Shown here piece after piece: positions 1-7,673 of a stretch of 64,000 bases of DNA (its first letter is position 1; the number at the start of each line of letters is the position of its first letter). A model generated the notes under the pieces. That model was not told the DNA's origin, ran no database searches, and was given only the letters and a program-made list of their open reading frames with translations. Position numbers and translations under genes: made by a program. This DNA comes from Paenibacillus xylanexedens. Lineage in GTDB: Bacteria > Bacillota > Bacilli > Paenibacillales > Paenibacillaceae. The stretch spans positions 62,001 through 126,000 of the forward strand of contig NZ_JAGIKV010000016.1 of NCBI RefSeq assembly GCF_017874615.1. The letters run 5' to 3'.

Positions 1-60
1 GATGAGTTCAGACAGGCACGTAGTGCAACTGAGCGTACGGTTGTTGATATTTATATGTAA
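1..60 (+). CDS. C-terminal end of an unidentified protein (partial)
   Basis: Frame 1 is open from the first base of the window and ends with TAA at 58-60, giving the tail DEFRQARSATERTVVDIYM. A hairpin that could terminate it follows at 82-119. Nineteen residues are too few to identify the family. The call rests only on the open frame and the hairpin behind it, so it could be chance. Confidence 0.35.
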   Translation, partial: DEFRQARSATERTVVDIYM

Positions 61-81
61 TTTCATAGCATGATGTATACC

Positions 82-119
82 AAGGTCATCCTCCTTTAAT
101 CAAGGCGGGATGGCCTTTT
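82..119 (+). terminator. Possible terminator between the partial gene and the MerR-methyltransferase gene
   Basis: AAGGTCATCC at 82-91 pairs with GGATGGCCTT at 108-117 (one T-G wobble) around a 16-nt loop, and a short T run follows on the + strand. The neighbouring genes converge here, so it may serve both. The T run is short. Confidence 0.45.
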
Positions 120-138
120 GGCATATGCTCATAATCCA

Positions 139-1338
139 CTAGCGCAGTGGAACTGCCAACAACGTATGCAACAGCTCATTATGCCGCACATGCTTGGTTA
201 CGTAGCCCTGTTGCTCCAGCCAGCTGCATAGCTCACTCAGCAGAGGGAAGTGACGCTCGCACAGGGCGCGCAGCTGTTCCTCGTGTCCTGTGGTTTCTGC
301 CTGCCGAATATAGGAATCACGGTGAGTCGCATCAACAAACATCAGATCCGTTAGACCGATACGTCCACGCGAGGTTAATACCCGCTGCATCTCCTGTAAA
401 GCCAATAGTTGCTGATCTGGACTTAGATGATGGAAAGCAAAGCTGGATACAACAAAGTCGAAGGAATGATCGGTAAAAGGCAGCGCCAGAAAATTACCAA
501 GTTTCACATGCATCTCAGGATATTTGGTACGACATCTGCGCAGCATCTCCCGGGATTGGTCGATTGCAGTCATGTCTGCGCCGTGCTGTAGCAGTTTCCC
601 AGCCAGATTACCTGTGCCTGTACCAATATCGAGTCCTTTCTCACCAAGGGAGGGAGAGATCCAATGAGCTGTCTGTTCGAGCGCTTCGTCATAGTTGTGA
701 TACAGATAAAAGGAAGACTGTACCGTATCATTGGAATCGCTCGGCGTGGAATGATCTGTATCCTGGTATGGATGTGCAACTTCATTCTCATCGCTTATAG
801 GCGAGGTGTTGTCTGAATGGTGATTGTTCTCTGAATTGGGGTGTTCAGTAATGAGTCTGCTTTCTGCCTGCACTCGCTGATCGTGGATGGCTGCCTGCGT
901 GTCATAATTCCACCGATCATGCCAGTTCTGCCGTGCTTCACGCAGGCGACGGGCACTGTCCGCGAGATCGTGCAGATGGCTGACATCCAACGGACCATCC
1001 TGACGATTCAGGTCAATCATGCGCTGGGTTGTATCCATCATACGTTTGAGCTCAATCCACTGGGCATACATGACGGCCTGTTGCAGTTCCAGATATTCTT
1101 CCAGCCGCTGCTGATTCCCTTGATCAATCTCTCCTATCGCATGTGTAATATCTTGTAGCGACATGCCAATCTCACGCAGTGCAGCAATGGTTTGAAGCCG
1201 CCAGATATCATTCTCCGTATAGGTACGATACCCATTACTGGACTGTTTGGCGGGCAGAATTAATCCTTTTTCTTCATAAAAACGAATGGCTCTCGCCGAT
1301 ATACCAAGCCTGCTTGCTGCCTCTTTGATATTCATCAT
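139..1338 (-). CDS. MerR-family regulator fused to a class I SAM-dependent methyltransferase
   Basis: The first ~75 residues are a MerR winged-helix domain (MNIKEAASRLGISARAIRFYEEKGL, then the wing NGYRTYT), followed by a helical dimerization stretch. A hydrophilic His/Asp/Ser/Asn-rich linker occupies about residues 165-210. The rest is a class I methyltransferase with motif I LDIGTGTGNLAGKLL and the acidic motif AIDQSREML. The start is taken at ATG 1338 (or the adjacent 1335) because AAGGAGGGG lies 4 nt upstream; the longer frame to 1371 has no such site. MerR proteins activate or repress promoters when the C-terminal domain senses a signal. Here that domain is an enzyme, so the protein may couple SAM or a methyl-accepting small molecule to transcription. 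The target is unknown. Confidence in both domains is high, and low for any specific function. Confidence 0.85.
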   Translation of the reverse strand: MMNIKEAASRLGISARAIRFYEEKGLILPAKQSSNGYRTYTENDIWRLQTIAALREIGMSLQDITHAIGEIDQGNQQRLEEYLELQQAVMYAQWIELKRMMDTTQRMIDLNRQDGPLDVSHLHDLADSARRLREARQNWHDRWNYDTQAAIHDQRVQAESRLITEHPNSENNHHSDNTSPISDENEVAHPYQDTDHSTPSDSNDTVQSSFYLYHNYDEALEQTAHWISPSLGEKGLDIGTGTGNLAGKLLQHGADMTAIDQSREMLRRCRTKYPEMHVKLGNFLALPFTDHSFDFVVSSFAFHHLSPDQQLLALQEMQRVLTSRGRIGLTDLMFVDATHRDSYIRQAETTGHEEQLRALCERHFPLLSELCSWLEQQGYVTKHVRHNELLHTLLAVPLR

Positions 1339-1433
1339 GTATCCCCTCCTTTTCGAACCAGTATAAACCATGACGTTACGGCAAGGTTAAGCGTTTATTT
1401 CATTTTGCGAAAAGGTTCAATACCGAGCGGAAT

Positions 1434-1462
1434 TTTAGTCAAAGGTGTGGCTATGCTACAAT
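1434..1462 (+). promoter_or_regulatory. Candidate sigma-A promoter for the GNAT-SDR pair
   Basis: TACAAT at 1457-1462 is a good -10 box, and TTTAGT at 1434-1439 is a weak -35 box 17 bp upstream. About 140 bp of leader separates it from the ATG at 1605. I saw no riboswitch-like structure in the leader. Confidence 0.4.
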
Positions 1463-1604
1463 ATAAAGAACAAAAAACTTAAATAGTGAAGTAAACGAAC
1501 AATGTCTTCCTATTCCTAAGTTTCTCAACGTTCTTAACTCTCTTAACTTTCCCGACGTTGTAACGCACAGCGTTGTTGACTATAGCACGAAAGGTTGAAT
1601 CATT

Positions 1605-2096
1605 ATGCTTACCAGCCATACATTTACGATTCGTCCATCCGAGATTAAAGATGCAGCCCAGCTAATGGAGTTGGATACCCTGGTATGGGACAAATACACC
1701 TCTCCTGCACCGATGCAATGGCGTTCCAGACAACAATATCTGCAGCATTGCCCGCCAGGCAGTCAATTGATTGCGGTGCAGGGAGAGCGGGTATGTGGTT
1801 ATGTGGGCTTTAATCCAGCCACAGGTATGCCCGTCAACCGTCATGTCTACGAGATTCATATTGCAGTTCACCCTCATGATCGGCGTTGTGGCATTGCCAC
1901 AGCTTTGATGGATGCCATTAAGCAGCATGCGGCCCAACAAGGCGTTCGCAAGCTCAGGCTGCGCGTACTTTCCAGCAATCCGGGAGCGATTACGTTTTAT
2001 ACACAGTGTGGATTTGTGACGGAAGGCAGGCTGGTGTCCGAATTTTATATCGGAGACAAGTATGTGGACGATATTCTTATGGGTTATTTTATCTAG
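1605..2096 (+). CDS. GNAT-family N-acetyltransferase
   Basis: This 163-aa protein has the GNAT fold. It shows an IRPSEIKDAAQLMELD beta1-alpha1 start, the acetyl-CoA loop HPHDRRCGIATALMDAI (R/Q-x-x-G-x-A class), LRVLSSNPGAITFYTQCGF, and a terminal hydrophobic strand DDILMGYFI. It is expected to acetylate an amine on a small molecule or protein N terminus in the cytoplasm. The substrate cannot be read from the sequence. It sits 35 nt upstream of an SDR gene on the same strand and may be co-transcribed with it. Confidence 0.85.
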   Translation: MLTSHTFTIRPSEIKDAAQLMELDTLVWDKYTSPAPMQWRSRQQYLQHCPPGSQLIAVQGERVCGYVGFNPATGMPVNRHVYEIHIAVHPHDRRCGIATALMDAIKQHAAQQGVRKLRLRVLSSNPGAITFYTQCGFVTEGRLVSEFYIGDKYVDDILMGYFI

Positions 2097-2131
2097 ACCA
2101 AATAGAAACTAGCTGAGGAGGAGGAACAACG

Positions 2132-2920
2132 ATGGACATGGGACTTCAAGGTAAAAAAGCACTGGTGCTAGCTTCCAGTCGCGGGCTGGGCAAAGCGGTA
2201 GCCGCTCAATTGGCAGCAGAAGGTGCTGACGTCATGCTTGCCAGCCGGAGCGAAGAAAAGCTCGCAGCAGTGAAGCAGGAGCTTCTGGCGCTTGGTGGTG
2301 GCGGACGTGTGGAATATTGTGCAACCGATGTGACACGCAAGGAAGATATTGAGGCTCTTATTCACAAGACAGCGGAGCTGTTTGGACAGATTGATATTCT
2401 GGTGAACAATTCGGGTGGCCCGCCATCGGGTTCATTTGAGTCACTGACGGATGAAGATTGGGAACGTGCATTTGAATTAAATGTGCTCAGTTATGTAAGG
2501 CTGATTCGTGGCGCTCTTCCTTATATGAAAGAAAGCGGAGGACACATTGTCAATATCGCTTCAACTTCGGTGAAACAGCCCATTCCGGGTCTGGTGCTGT
2601 CCAACACGTTCCGTACTGGAGTGTTTGGATTGGCGAAGACGTTATCCCAGGAGCTGGCTCCATACGGAATTTTGATCAACACGGTGGCGCCGGGACGTAT
2701 TGCAACAGACCGTATACGTGAGCTTGATGCAGCACGGGCTGAGCAGAACGGAATCAGTGAGGAAGAGGTATCTGACCAATTCCGTAAAGAGATTCCACTG
2801 GGCCGTTATGGTCAACCAGAGGAGTTTGCCAAAGCGGTTGTATTCCTGTTATCTGGAGCCAATACGTACATTACCGGAACCTCATTGATCGTGGATGGTG
2901 GTATGGTCCGAGCACTATAA
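2132..2920 (+). CDS. SDR-family oxidoreductase (FabG-like)
   Basis: This 262-aa classical short-chain dehydrogenase has a cofactor motif near residue 15 (ASSRGLGKAVA, a variant of TGxxxGIG), then NNSGG and a substrate-site Ser in NIASTSVKQP. The usual catalytic YxxxK tyrosine seems to be missing: the stretch after the Ser reads LSNTFRTGVFGLAKTL, with Phe-Arg where Tyr would be expected. It ends with the conserved TGTSLIVDGGMVRAL. A strong GAGGAGGAGG site lies 8 nt before the ATG. Related divergent FabG-like proteins in bacilli keep the fold with an altered active site, so catalytic activity should not be assumed. Confidence 0.85.
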   Translation: MDMGLQGKKALVLASSRGLGKAVAAQLAAEGADVMLASRSEEKLAAVKQELLALGGGGRVEYCATDVTRKEDIEALIHKTAELFGQIDILVNNSGGPPSGSFESLTDEDWERAFELNVLSYVRLIRGALPYMKESGGHIVNIASTSVKQPIPGLVLSNTFRTGVFGLAKTLSQELAPYGILINTVAPGRIATDRIRELDAARAEQNGISEEEVSDQFRKEIPLGRYGQPEEFAKAVVFLLSGANTYITGTSLIVDGGMVRAL

Positions 2921-2939
2921 AAGTCATTGAATACAATAA

Positions 2940-2980
2940 AATACCCTCTGTCACCAGATTCTGTGGAGATAGAGGGTATT
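2940..2980. terminator. Convergent (bidirectional) terminator hairpin
   Basis: AATACCCTCT at 2940-2949 pairs perfectly with AGAGGGTATT at 2971-2980. The minus-strand side is followed by TTTATTGT, so it best fits the end of the minus-strand GNAT gene. It also lies just after the SDR stop. Confidence 0.6.
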
Positions 2981-3034
2981 CCAGTTATTCCGATATGTTG
3001 GGAGAGATCACTCCCGATTCATTATGTAAGCGAA

Positions 3035-3583
3035 TTAGCGCAAGAGTTCCCATTCATGCTGAAGCATGCCGTACACCGCATGGTTCACGTAACCTTTAGG
3101 CAGTTTCTCTGCCTGACGAATGACACCCTCGAGAACAAATCCGAGTCTTTCAGGGATAGCGCGACTCCGTTTGTTGTTCGTTGCCGAGCGAATCTCGACG
3201 CGATTCAGATCCAGGGTCACCAGAGCATAATCAACCAGAACGCGACAAGCGCTTGTCATCAAGCCTTGACCCTCAAAGCCTTTTCCAAGCCAATATCCGA
3301 TGCTTACCGAGCGGTTGGTCCAGTTAATCTCGTGGAATCCAATAACGCCGGCTAGATCCCCTTTTGACCATACTCCGGCGGTGAATCCGCCATTCTCGGC
3401 ACCTTGTTTTAACGCGTTGGTAATAAAGTTCGAGGTGTGTTCCACTTCTGTCACATGATCCACCCACGGCAACCAATGTCTCAATTGATCCCGCGAGCGA
3501 TCCGTCAGTTCAAACAGCGGTTTGGTATGTTCCATGGCCAGTGGCCGAAGTTCGGTATATTCATCCAATGAATAGGTAAACAT
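3035..3583 (-). CDS. RimJ/RimL-type GNAT N-acetyltransferase
   Basis: This 182-aa protein resembles ribosomal-protein-serine acetyltransferases. It has RPLAMEHTKPLFEL near the N terminus, GVIGFHEINWTNRSVSIGYWLGKGFEGQGLMTSACRVLVDYA around the acetyl-CoA site, then VEIRSATNNKRSRAIPERLGFVLEGVIR. It likely acetylates a protein N terminus or a small molecule. AAGAAGG lies about 8 nt before the ATG. It points away from the DUF2164 gene's far side but is on the same strand, 48 nt downstream of it, so the two may form one transcript. Confidence 0.85.
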   Translation of the reverse strand: MFTYSLDEYTELRPLAMEHTKPLFELTDRSRDQLRHWLPWVDHVTEVEHTSNFITNALKQGAENGGFTAGVWSKGDLAGVIGFHEINWTNRSVSIGYWLGKGFEGQGLMTSACRVLVDYALVTLDLNRVEIRSATNNKRSRAIPERLGFVLEGVIRQAEKLPKGYVNHAVYGMLQHEWELLR

Positions 3584-3631
3584 GAATGCAACCTTCTTTC
3601 TTTGTATAGTATAGGTTTGGTTTGTAGTGGA

Positions 3632-3895
3632 TTAACGGGAAGTCTTGGGCAACTTTTGCTCCAGTGCAAACAGGTCTTCTTCCATTGAGGCCATGCGTTG
3701 ATTGACCGTTGTGCGTGCGTCACGGAGTGCCTGATTATATATGTAGGGAGCGAGCTGTGTCATGAACAGGTCGAGGACACCCCAAGCGGCCAGATCGCCG
3801 AGTTCTTCGCCACGTTCCTCTTCGAAATACGACTGGATGGTGCGAATAGCTTCATCCTGCTGTTCTTTGGTCAGTTTAAGCGAGTTCGATGGAAT
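3632..3895 (-). CDS. DUF2164-family protein with an apparent ATT start codon
   Basis: The frame encodes 87 residues with the DUF2164 pattern: LTKEQQDEAIRTIQSYFEEE, then RGEELGDLAAWGVLDLF, then APYIYNQALRDA and a C-terminal MEEDLFALEQ helix. No ATG, GTG or TTG exists before the conserved region; the next upstream in-frame stop is TAG near 3937. AAAGGGAGGG sits at 3902-3911, 6 nt before an ATT at 3893-3895, which gives a protein of the usual family length. ATT is a rare start, best known from infC. Function is unknown. A sequencing error removing a normal start is the main alternative. Confidence 0.75.
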   Translation of the reverse strand: MPSNSLKLTKEQQDEAIRTIQSYFEEERGEELGDLAAWGVLDLFMTQLAPYIYNQALRDARTTVNQRMASMEEDLFALEQKLPKTSR

Positions 3896-4154
3896 GGGAA
3901 ACCCTCCCTTTAATTTGTTTTTACTATCATGCTACATGATTCGAGCGAACCCGTCAAAATGGTTTAGGGCCTATTTATGCACGGCTAATCCTGACTTTGG
4001 TGCCGTTCTTTATTGAACTCCTCCCCCGTTAAAGGTATATTTAAATGAAACGCGTACGAAACTTTCCAAGAAAATAGTTTTTTTCAGGAAATGACTTCGT
4101 TATTAAGGAATTATAGCCGGAATTGCTGCAATTCCCTAAGGCTCCAATCCATTC

Positions 4155-5888
4155 ATGAAAGGTTTGATACCTGTGGACAATCGTACAACCCCACCTAACT
4201 TTATCAAAAATATTATTACCGAAGATCTCCGGTCTGGGAAAGTCCAGGAAGTTATTACCCGTTTTCCTCCGGAACCGAACGGTTATCTGCATATCGGCCA
4301 TGCCAAGGCGATCTGGATTAACTTTACGCTGGGTGGCGAATTTGGCGGCAAAACGAATCTGCGCTTTGATGACACGAATCCGGTCAAGGAAGATGTAGAG
4401 TACGTTCAATCGATTCAGGAAGACGTGAAATGGCTCGGATACGAGTGGAATGAGAAACGTTTTGCCTCGGATTATTTTGACGAGATGTACAACCGTGCTG
4501 TCTTGTTGATTAAAAAAGGTAAAGCCTACATCGACGACCAAAGCGCCGACGAAATCCGTGAAATGCGCGGAACGCTGACGGAGCCGGGTAAGAACAGCCC
4601 GTACCGTGATCGTTCGGTGGAAGAGAATCTCGACCTGTTCACACGTATGCGTGCAGGTGAATTCAAGAACGGAGAGAAAGTGCTGCGTGCCAAGATCGAT
4701 ATGTCTGCACCGAATATCAATCTGCGCGATCCGGTTATTTACCGGATTTCACATGCACACCATCATAACACGGGCGACAAATGGTGTATCTATCCGATGT
4801 ACGCCTTTGCTCACCCGCTCGAAGATGCAATTGAAGGTGTAACGCATTCCCTCTGCTCCTTGGAGTTCGAGGATCAGCGGCCGTTCTATGACTGGGTTAT
4901 TGCCGAGTGTGAGATGGAGAACCAACCACGTCAATACGAATTTGGTCGCCTGAATCTGTCCCAGATGGTAACAAGCAAGCGGAAGCTGAAACTGCTCGTG
5001 GACGAAGGACATGTGGATGGATGGGATGATCCACGTATGCCAACGATTTCAGGTCTGCGCCGCCGGGGATATACACCGGAAGCCATTCGTGATTTTGTAT
5101 ATGAGACAGGCATTTCCAAAAACTATGGAGTTATCGATCTGCAAACGCTGGAGCACTTTGTACGTGAAGACTTGAAACTGAAAGCTCCACGCACGATGGC
5201 TGTCCTGCACCCGCTCAAAGTGGTTATTACCAACTACCCTGAAGGGCAAGTGGAATGGCTTGAAGCAGAGAACAATGTGGAGAACCCAGAGATGGGTAAT
5301 CGCCAAATTCCGTTCTCCCGTGAGATTTATATCGAACAAGACGATTTCATGGAAAATCCGCCGAACAAATATTTCCGTTTGTTCCCTGGCAACGAAGTTC
5401 GTCTGAAACATGCATACTTCATCAAATGTAACGATGTGATCAAAGATGCAGAAGGTAATGTAACCGAGATTCATTGTACCTATGATGTGGAGACGAAGAG
5501 CGGCAGTGGATTCACTGGCCGTAAAGTCAAAGGAACAATCCACTGGGTAGAAGCGACTCAAGCGGTACCTGCTGAATTCCGTCTGTATGAGCCATTGATC
5601 CTGGATGAAGCACCGGAAGCAGAGGTCGAAGTAGCAGTAGCTGGGGCTGAAGCTGAGGTTGTGGAAGAGCAACCGGAGAAAACGTTCCTGGATCAATTGA
5701 ACCCGAACTCCCTTGAGATTGTTAATGGGTATGTGGAACAAGAGATGAAGGAAGCGAACGCTCAGGATAAATTCCAATTCTTCCGTCATGGTTACTTTAG
5801 TGTAGATCCGAAACATTCCGAGCCAGGACGTCCGGTATTTAACCGGGTTGTATCCCTGAAAAGCTCGTTCCAACTGCCGAAGGCATAA
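4155..5888 (+). CDS. glnS: Glutaminyl-tRNA synthetase
   Basis: This protein charges tRNA-Gln with glutamine. It has PNGYLHIGHAK (HIGH at residues 46-49) and the second class I motif MVTSKRKL near residue 270. The two beta-barrel anticodon-binding domains end at YFSVDPKHSEPGRPVFNRVVSLKSS. Most bacilli instead use GatCAB transamidation; GlnRS in Gram-positives is generally regarded as acquired. An acidic Glu/Ala/Val-rich insert lies at about residues 483-511, and total length is 577 against about 554 in E. coli. The start is uncertain: ATG 4155 has no clear ribosome site, while GTG 4173 has AAAGG upstream. A 7-bp hairpin (4119-4135) lies 19 nt before the ATG. Confidence 0.95.
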   Translation: MKGLIPVDNRTTPPNFIKNIITEDLRSGKVQEVITRFPPEPNGYLHIGHAKAIWINFTLGGEFGGKTNLRFDDTNPVKEDVEYVQSIQEDVKWLGYEWNEKRFASDYFDEMYNRAVLLIKKGKAYIDDQSADEIREMRGTLTEPGKNSPYRDRSVEENLDLFTRMRAGEFKNGEKVLRAKIDMSAPNINLRDPVIYRISHAHHHNTGDKWCIYPMYAFAHPLEDAIEGVTHSLCSLEFEDQRPFYDWVIAECEMENQPRQYEFGRLNLSQMVTSKRKLKLLVDEGHVDGWDDPRMPTISGLRRRGYTPEAIRDFVYETGISKNYGVIDLQTLEHFVREDLKLKAPRTMAVLHPLKVVITNYPEGQVEWLEAENNVENPEMGNRQIPFSREIYIEQDDFMENPPNKYFRLFPGNEVRLKHAYFIKCNDVIKDAEGNVTEIHCTYDVETKSGSGFTGRKVKGTIHWVEATQAVPAEFRLYEPLILDEAPEAEVEVAVAGAEAEVVEEQPEKTFLDQLNPNSLEIVNGYVEQEMKEANAQDKFQFFRHGYFSVDPKHSEPGRPVFNRVVSLKSSFQLPKA

Positions 5889-5906
5889 GTATGGAATATA
5901 TATTGT

Positions 5907-5954
5907 AAAAGGGCGTCCCCTGCGCAGCATTAGCTTTGAAGGGGACGCCCTTTT
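5907..5954. terminator. Strong bidirectional terminator between glnS and the LytTR gene
   Basis: AAAAGGGCGTCCCC at 5907-5920 and GGGGACGCCCTTTT at 5941-5954 form a perfect 14-bp stem with T runs on both strands. It serves convergent glnS (+) and the LytTR regulator (-). It also marks the left edge of the AT-rich island. Confidence 0.9.
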
Positions 5955-6007
5955 ATTGTATTGCAAAATTTAAGTCAGTTTTTTAAGGCAAATATACTGT
6001 GGAAGAG

Positions 6008-6730
6008 TTAGGAGTAAGACAAGGCAAGCTTTACTGTCTTTGTTTTTGACTTTCCTATAGGAATCTCTTCACCATTGTTCATTACTACATAGTTGGATCT
6101 GATTTTAAGAGCATGATTTATATTAATAATAAATGAACGATGAATAAGATAAAAGGGATGTTGAAGTTCGGCTATACACTTCAGTAATGTACCTGTAAAT
6201 AAAATAGTGCCTGACTTCGTAGTGATTTCAATGTTGTTTGAGGAATTTTGGCATTTAATTGTTCTGATATACATGATATCTGCGCACCTAACAAAAAGAT
6301 AATCGCCATCAGCTTTTACTGGAAAGAAAATAGACTTCAATGAGTATATATGCTTGCAAATGAGAAGCATTTTTTGTTCGAAAAAGGAGTAGTTTATTGG
6401 TTTTAGCCAGTATTGAAATGCTTGTACATCAAAGCTTCGCATTATGTATTCAATATAATTAGTATGGAAAACAATCAGAACTTCTTGATCATAGTATTTG
6501 CGAATCTTGGAAGCGATATCAATTCCATTACAGGTAGATAGCTTGATGTTCATTATAATGACTTGTGGTTTAATTTTTTCGGGATTCTTGTAATGAGTAA
6601 TCAGATCATCCTCTGAGAAAAAATTACTTAATTTAAAGCTGTAAGGCCCCTTATTCTCTAATCTTATAAAAAATTCATGTAGTTTTTTTAAATCAATTGT
6701 ATTTTCCTCATAAATTCCTATCTGGAACAA
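6008..6730 (-). CDS. LytTR-family response regulator with atypical receiver
   Basis: This 240-aa protein has an N-terminal receiver-like domain and a C-terminal LytTR DNA-binding domain (residues ~135-240; FPVKADGDYLFVRCADIMYI, FYLIHRSFIININHA). AgrA/ComE-type regulators of this design control bacteriocin and quorum genes by binding paired direct repeats. The receiver is unusual: the phospho-acceptor position reads IIMNIKL, with Asn61 where Asp is expected, and the acidic pair is Glu-Glu (YEEN); the Lys of WLKP is kept. It may act without phosphorylation. No histidine kinase lies nearby. It is divergent from the bacteriocin-like peptide gene and shares its AT-rich composition, so it is the likely local regulator. 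Confidence 0.85.
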   Translation of the reverse strand: MFQIGIYEENTIDLKKLHEFFIRLENKGPYSFKLSNFFSEDDLITHYKNPEKIKPQVIIMNIKLSTCNGIDIASKIRKYYDQEVLIVFHTNYIEYIMRSFDVQAFQYWLKPINYSFFEQKMLLICKHIYSLKSIFFPVKADGDYLFVRCADIMYIRTIKCQNSSNNIEITTKSGTILFTGTLLKCIAELQHPFYLIHRSFIININHALKIRSNYVVMNNGEEIPIGKSKTKTVKLALSYS

Positions 6731-6789
6731 TTTAACTCAATCCCTTTCTTTTGAATTATATCAAGCCAATCTAGTTCCCCTATATAGTA

Positions 6790-6899
6790 CCATTAACATG
6801 AATAATTAAACAATAAATTCATTAATGTCACAAAATTTTCCGTTTGATGCCATTTTTCCTCCATTCAACATGACTTTAAACTCAAAAAAACGATAATAT
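6790..6899 (+). promoter_or_regulatory. Candidate regulated promoter region of the bacteriocin operon
   Basis: The AT-rich divergent spacer holds two near-identical words, CCATTAACATGA at 6790-6801 and CCATTCAACATGA at 6861-6873, and a TAATAT -10-like box at 6894-6899 with no good -35. LytTR regulators commonly act at promoters lacking a -35 box. The repeat spacing (71 bp start to start) is not the usual ~21 bp, so assignment as a LytTR site is speculative. Confidence 0.25.
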
Positions 6900-6946
6900 G
6901 TTACTCTACGGTTGTAGTTAATCAAACGAAAAGGTGGTGAGTCAAT

Positions 6947-7141
6947 ATGGCATGTCCAGGTGGAACAAGTTCTGTTGGTGTAGCTTACGGAACTGATTTC
7001 TGTACACCAAATGGTTATTGCACATGGGTACCTTGGGATAATAAATCTTCCCGAGTTCAGCATGTGTACGATGTTTGCAGAGACAGTTCAGGGAACACAT
7101 CGCAATATTATACTCGTACTGATGACTTAGGGTGTTGCTAG
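6947..7141 (+). CDS. Six-cysteine laterosporulin-like (defensin-like, leaderless) bacteriocin candidate
   Basis: This 64-residue peptide begins MACPGG and has Cys at 3, 19, 25, 44, 63 and 64. It has no signal peptide and no conventional cleaved leader. Its C-terminal half (HVYDVC, then QYYTRTDDLGCC) resembles, from memory, the HVYxxC and QxYCRTEW..C region of laterosporulins, the six-Cys defensin-like class IId bacteriocins of Brevibacillus, which also start with Met-Ala-Cys. A good AAGGTGGTGA site precedes the ATG. A terminator-like hairpin follows, typical for a structural gene needed in excess over its export genes. Two thioredoxin-fold genes and an ABC exporter follow. Activity is inferred; a peptide signal is the alternative. 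Confidence 0.7.
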   Translation: MACPGGTSSVGVAYGTDFCTPNGYCTWVPWDNKSSRVQHVYDVCRDSSGNTSQYYTRTDDLGCC

Positions 7142-7161
7142 GCGGCAGTTCAAATGTGAAT

Positions 7162-7189
7162 GGGACGGGTTCTTTCCGTCCCTTTTCTA
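7162..7189 (+). terminator. Attenuating terminator after the peptide gene
   Basis: GGGACGG at 7162-7168 pairs with CCGTCCC at 7176-7182 around a 7-nt loop and is followed by TTTTCTATT. Partial read-through would give high peptide expression and lower expression of the maturation and export genes. Confidence 0.75.
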
Positions 7190-7235
7190 TTGATGGAGAC
7201 ATTATTGTATTTCCGCACAAAGGAGAGAAGTGAGA

Positions 7236-7673
7236 ATGAACATGGAGCACCGCAAGTTTTTCAAACATAATCATCGAATTTCATTAAGCATTGGGTCTTA
7301 CATAGATGATAACTTCATGTTAACCGAGACTTCAAGGGAGATGAAATCTTTACCTAATGTGCTGTTTGTTGTAAGTTCAACTTGTTCATCGTGCAATATG
7401 GGTGCAATCGAAGAATTTATTCAAGATCAACAAGACCAATTCAAATTTACGCTGGTTACGGATAATTTGGAATCAACGTATATAAAAGAGCAGGAGAACA
7501 TTCATATTTTAAAAAGAAATATTTTCGATTTTATTGGATCTATAGGTATACCTGGTGTTCCCTTTGTTGTTGGAATCAATAAAGTAAATCAAATTATTAG
7601 TGCAGGCCCTTCGTCCACAATCTCTGCCATTTACGATGTATTATCACCTTTTTTTGAGGTGGAGGAGAAATGA
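7236..7673 (+). CDS. Thioredoxin-fold protein with CxxC, bacteriocin maturation candidate
   Basis: A hydrophobic strand NVLFVV leads into STCSSC, giving a redox pair at Cys50 and Cys53. A typical cis-proline segment GIPGVPFVVGIN follows about 70 residues later, as in thioredoxins. There is no obvious signal peptide, so it probably acts inside the cell or at the inner membrane face. ATG 7236 is chosen because AAAGGAGA lies 9 nt upstream; GTG 7230 is too close to it. Next to a six-Cys peptide gene, the likely job is disulfide formation, isomerization or keeping the precursor reduced before export. The exact direction of the redox reaction is unknown. Confidence 0.7.
   Translation: MNMEHRKFFKHNHRISLSIGSYIDDNFMLTETSREMKSLPNVLFVVSSTCSSCNMGAIEEFIQDQQDQFKFTLVTDNLESTYIKEQENIHILKRNIFDFIGSIGIPGVPFVVGINKVNQIISAGPSSTISAIYDVLSPFFEVEEK

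Noticed and set aside
2927..3355. 142-aa + strand frame after the SDR gene
   Set aside because: Antisense to the RimJ/L-type GNAT gene and starts inside a terminator hairpin.
3896..4154. T-box riboswitch in the glnS leader
   Set aside because: Only a short GGAATTG/CAATTCC hairpin is visible; no T-box sequence or specifier stem was found.
5049..5966. 305-aa open frame on the minus strand
   Set aside because: It lies antisense to glnS, whose frame and motifs are clear, and has no family features or ribosome site.
6942..7274. 110-aa minus-strand frame over the bacteriocin peptide
   Set aside because: The + strand peptide has a ribosome site, a terminator and a family-like cysteine pattern; the antisense frame has none.
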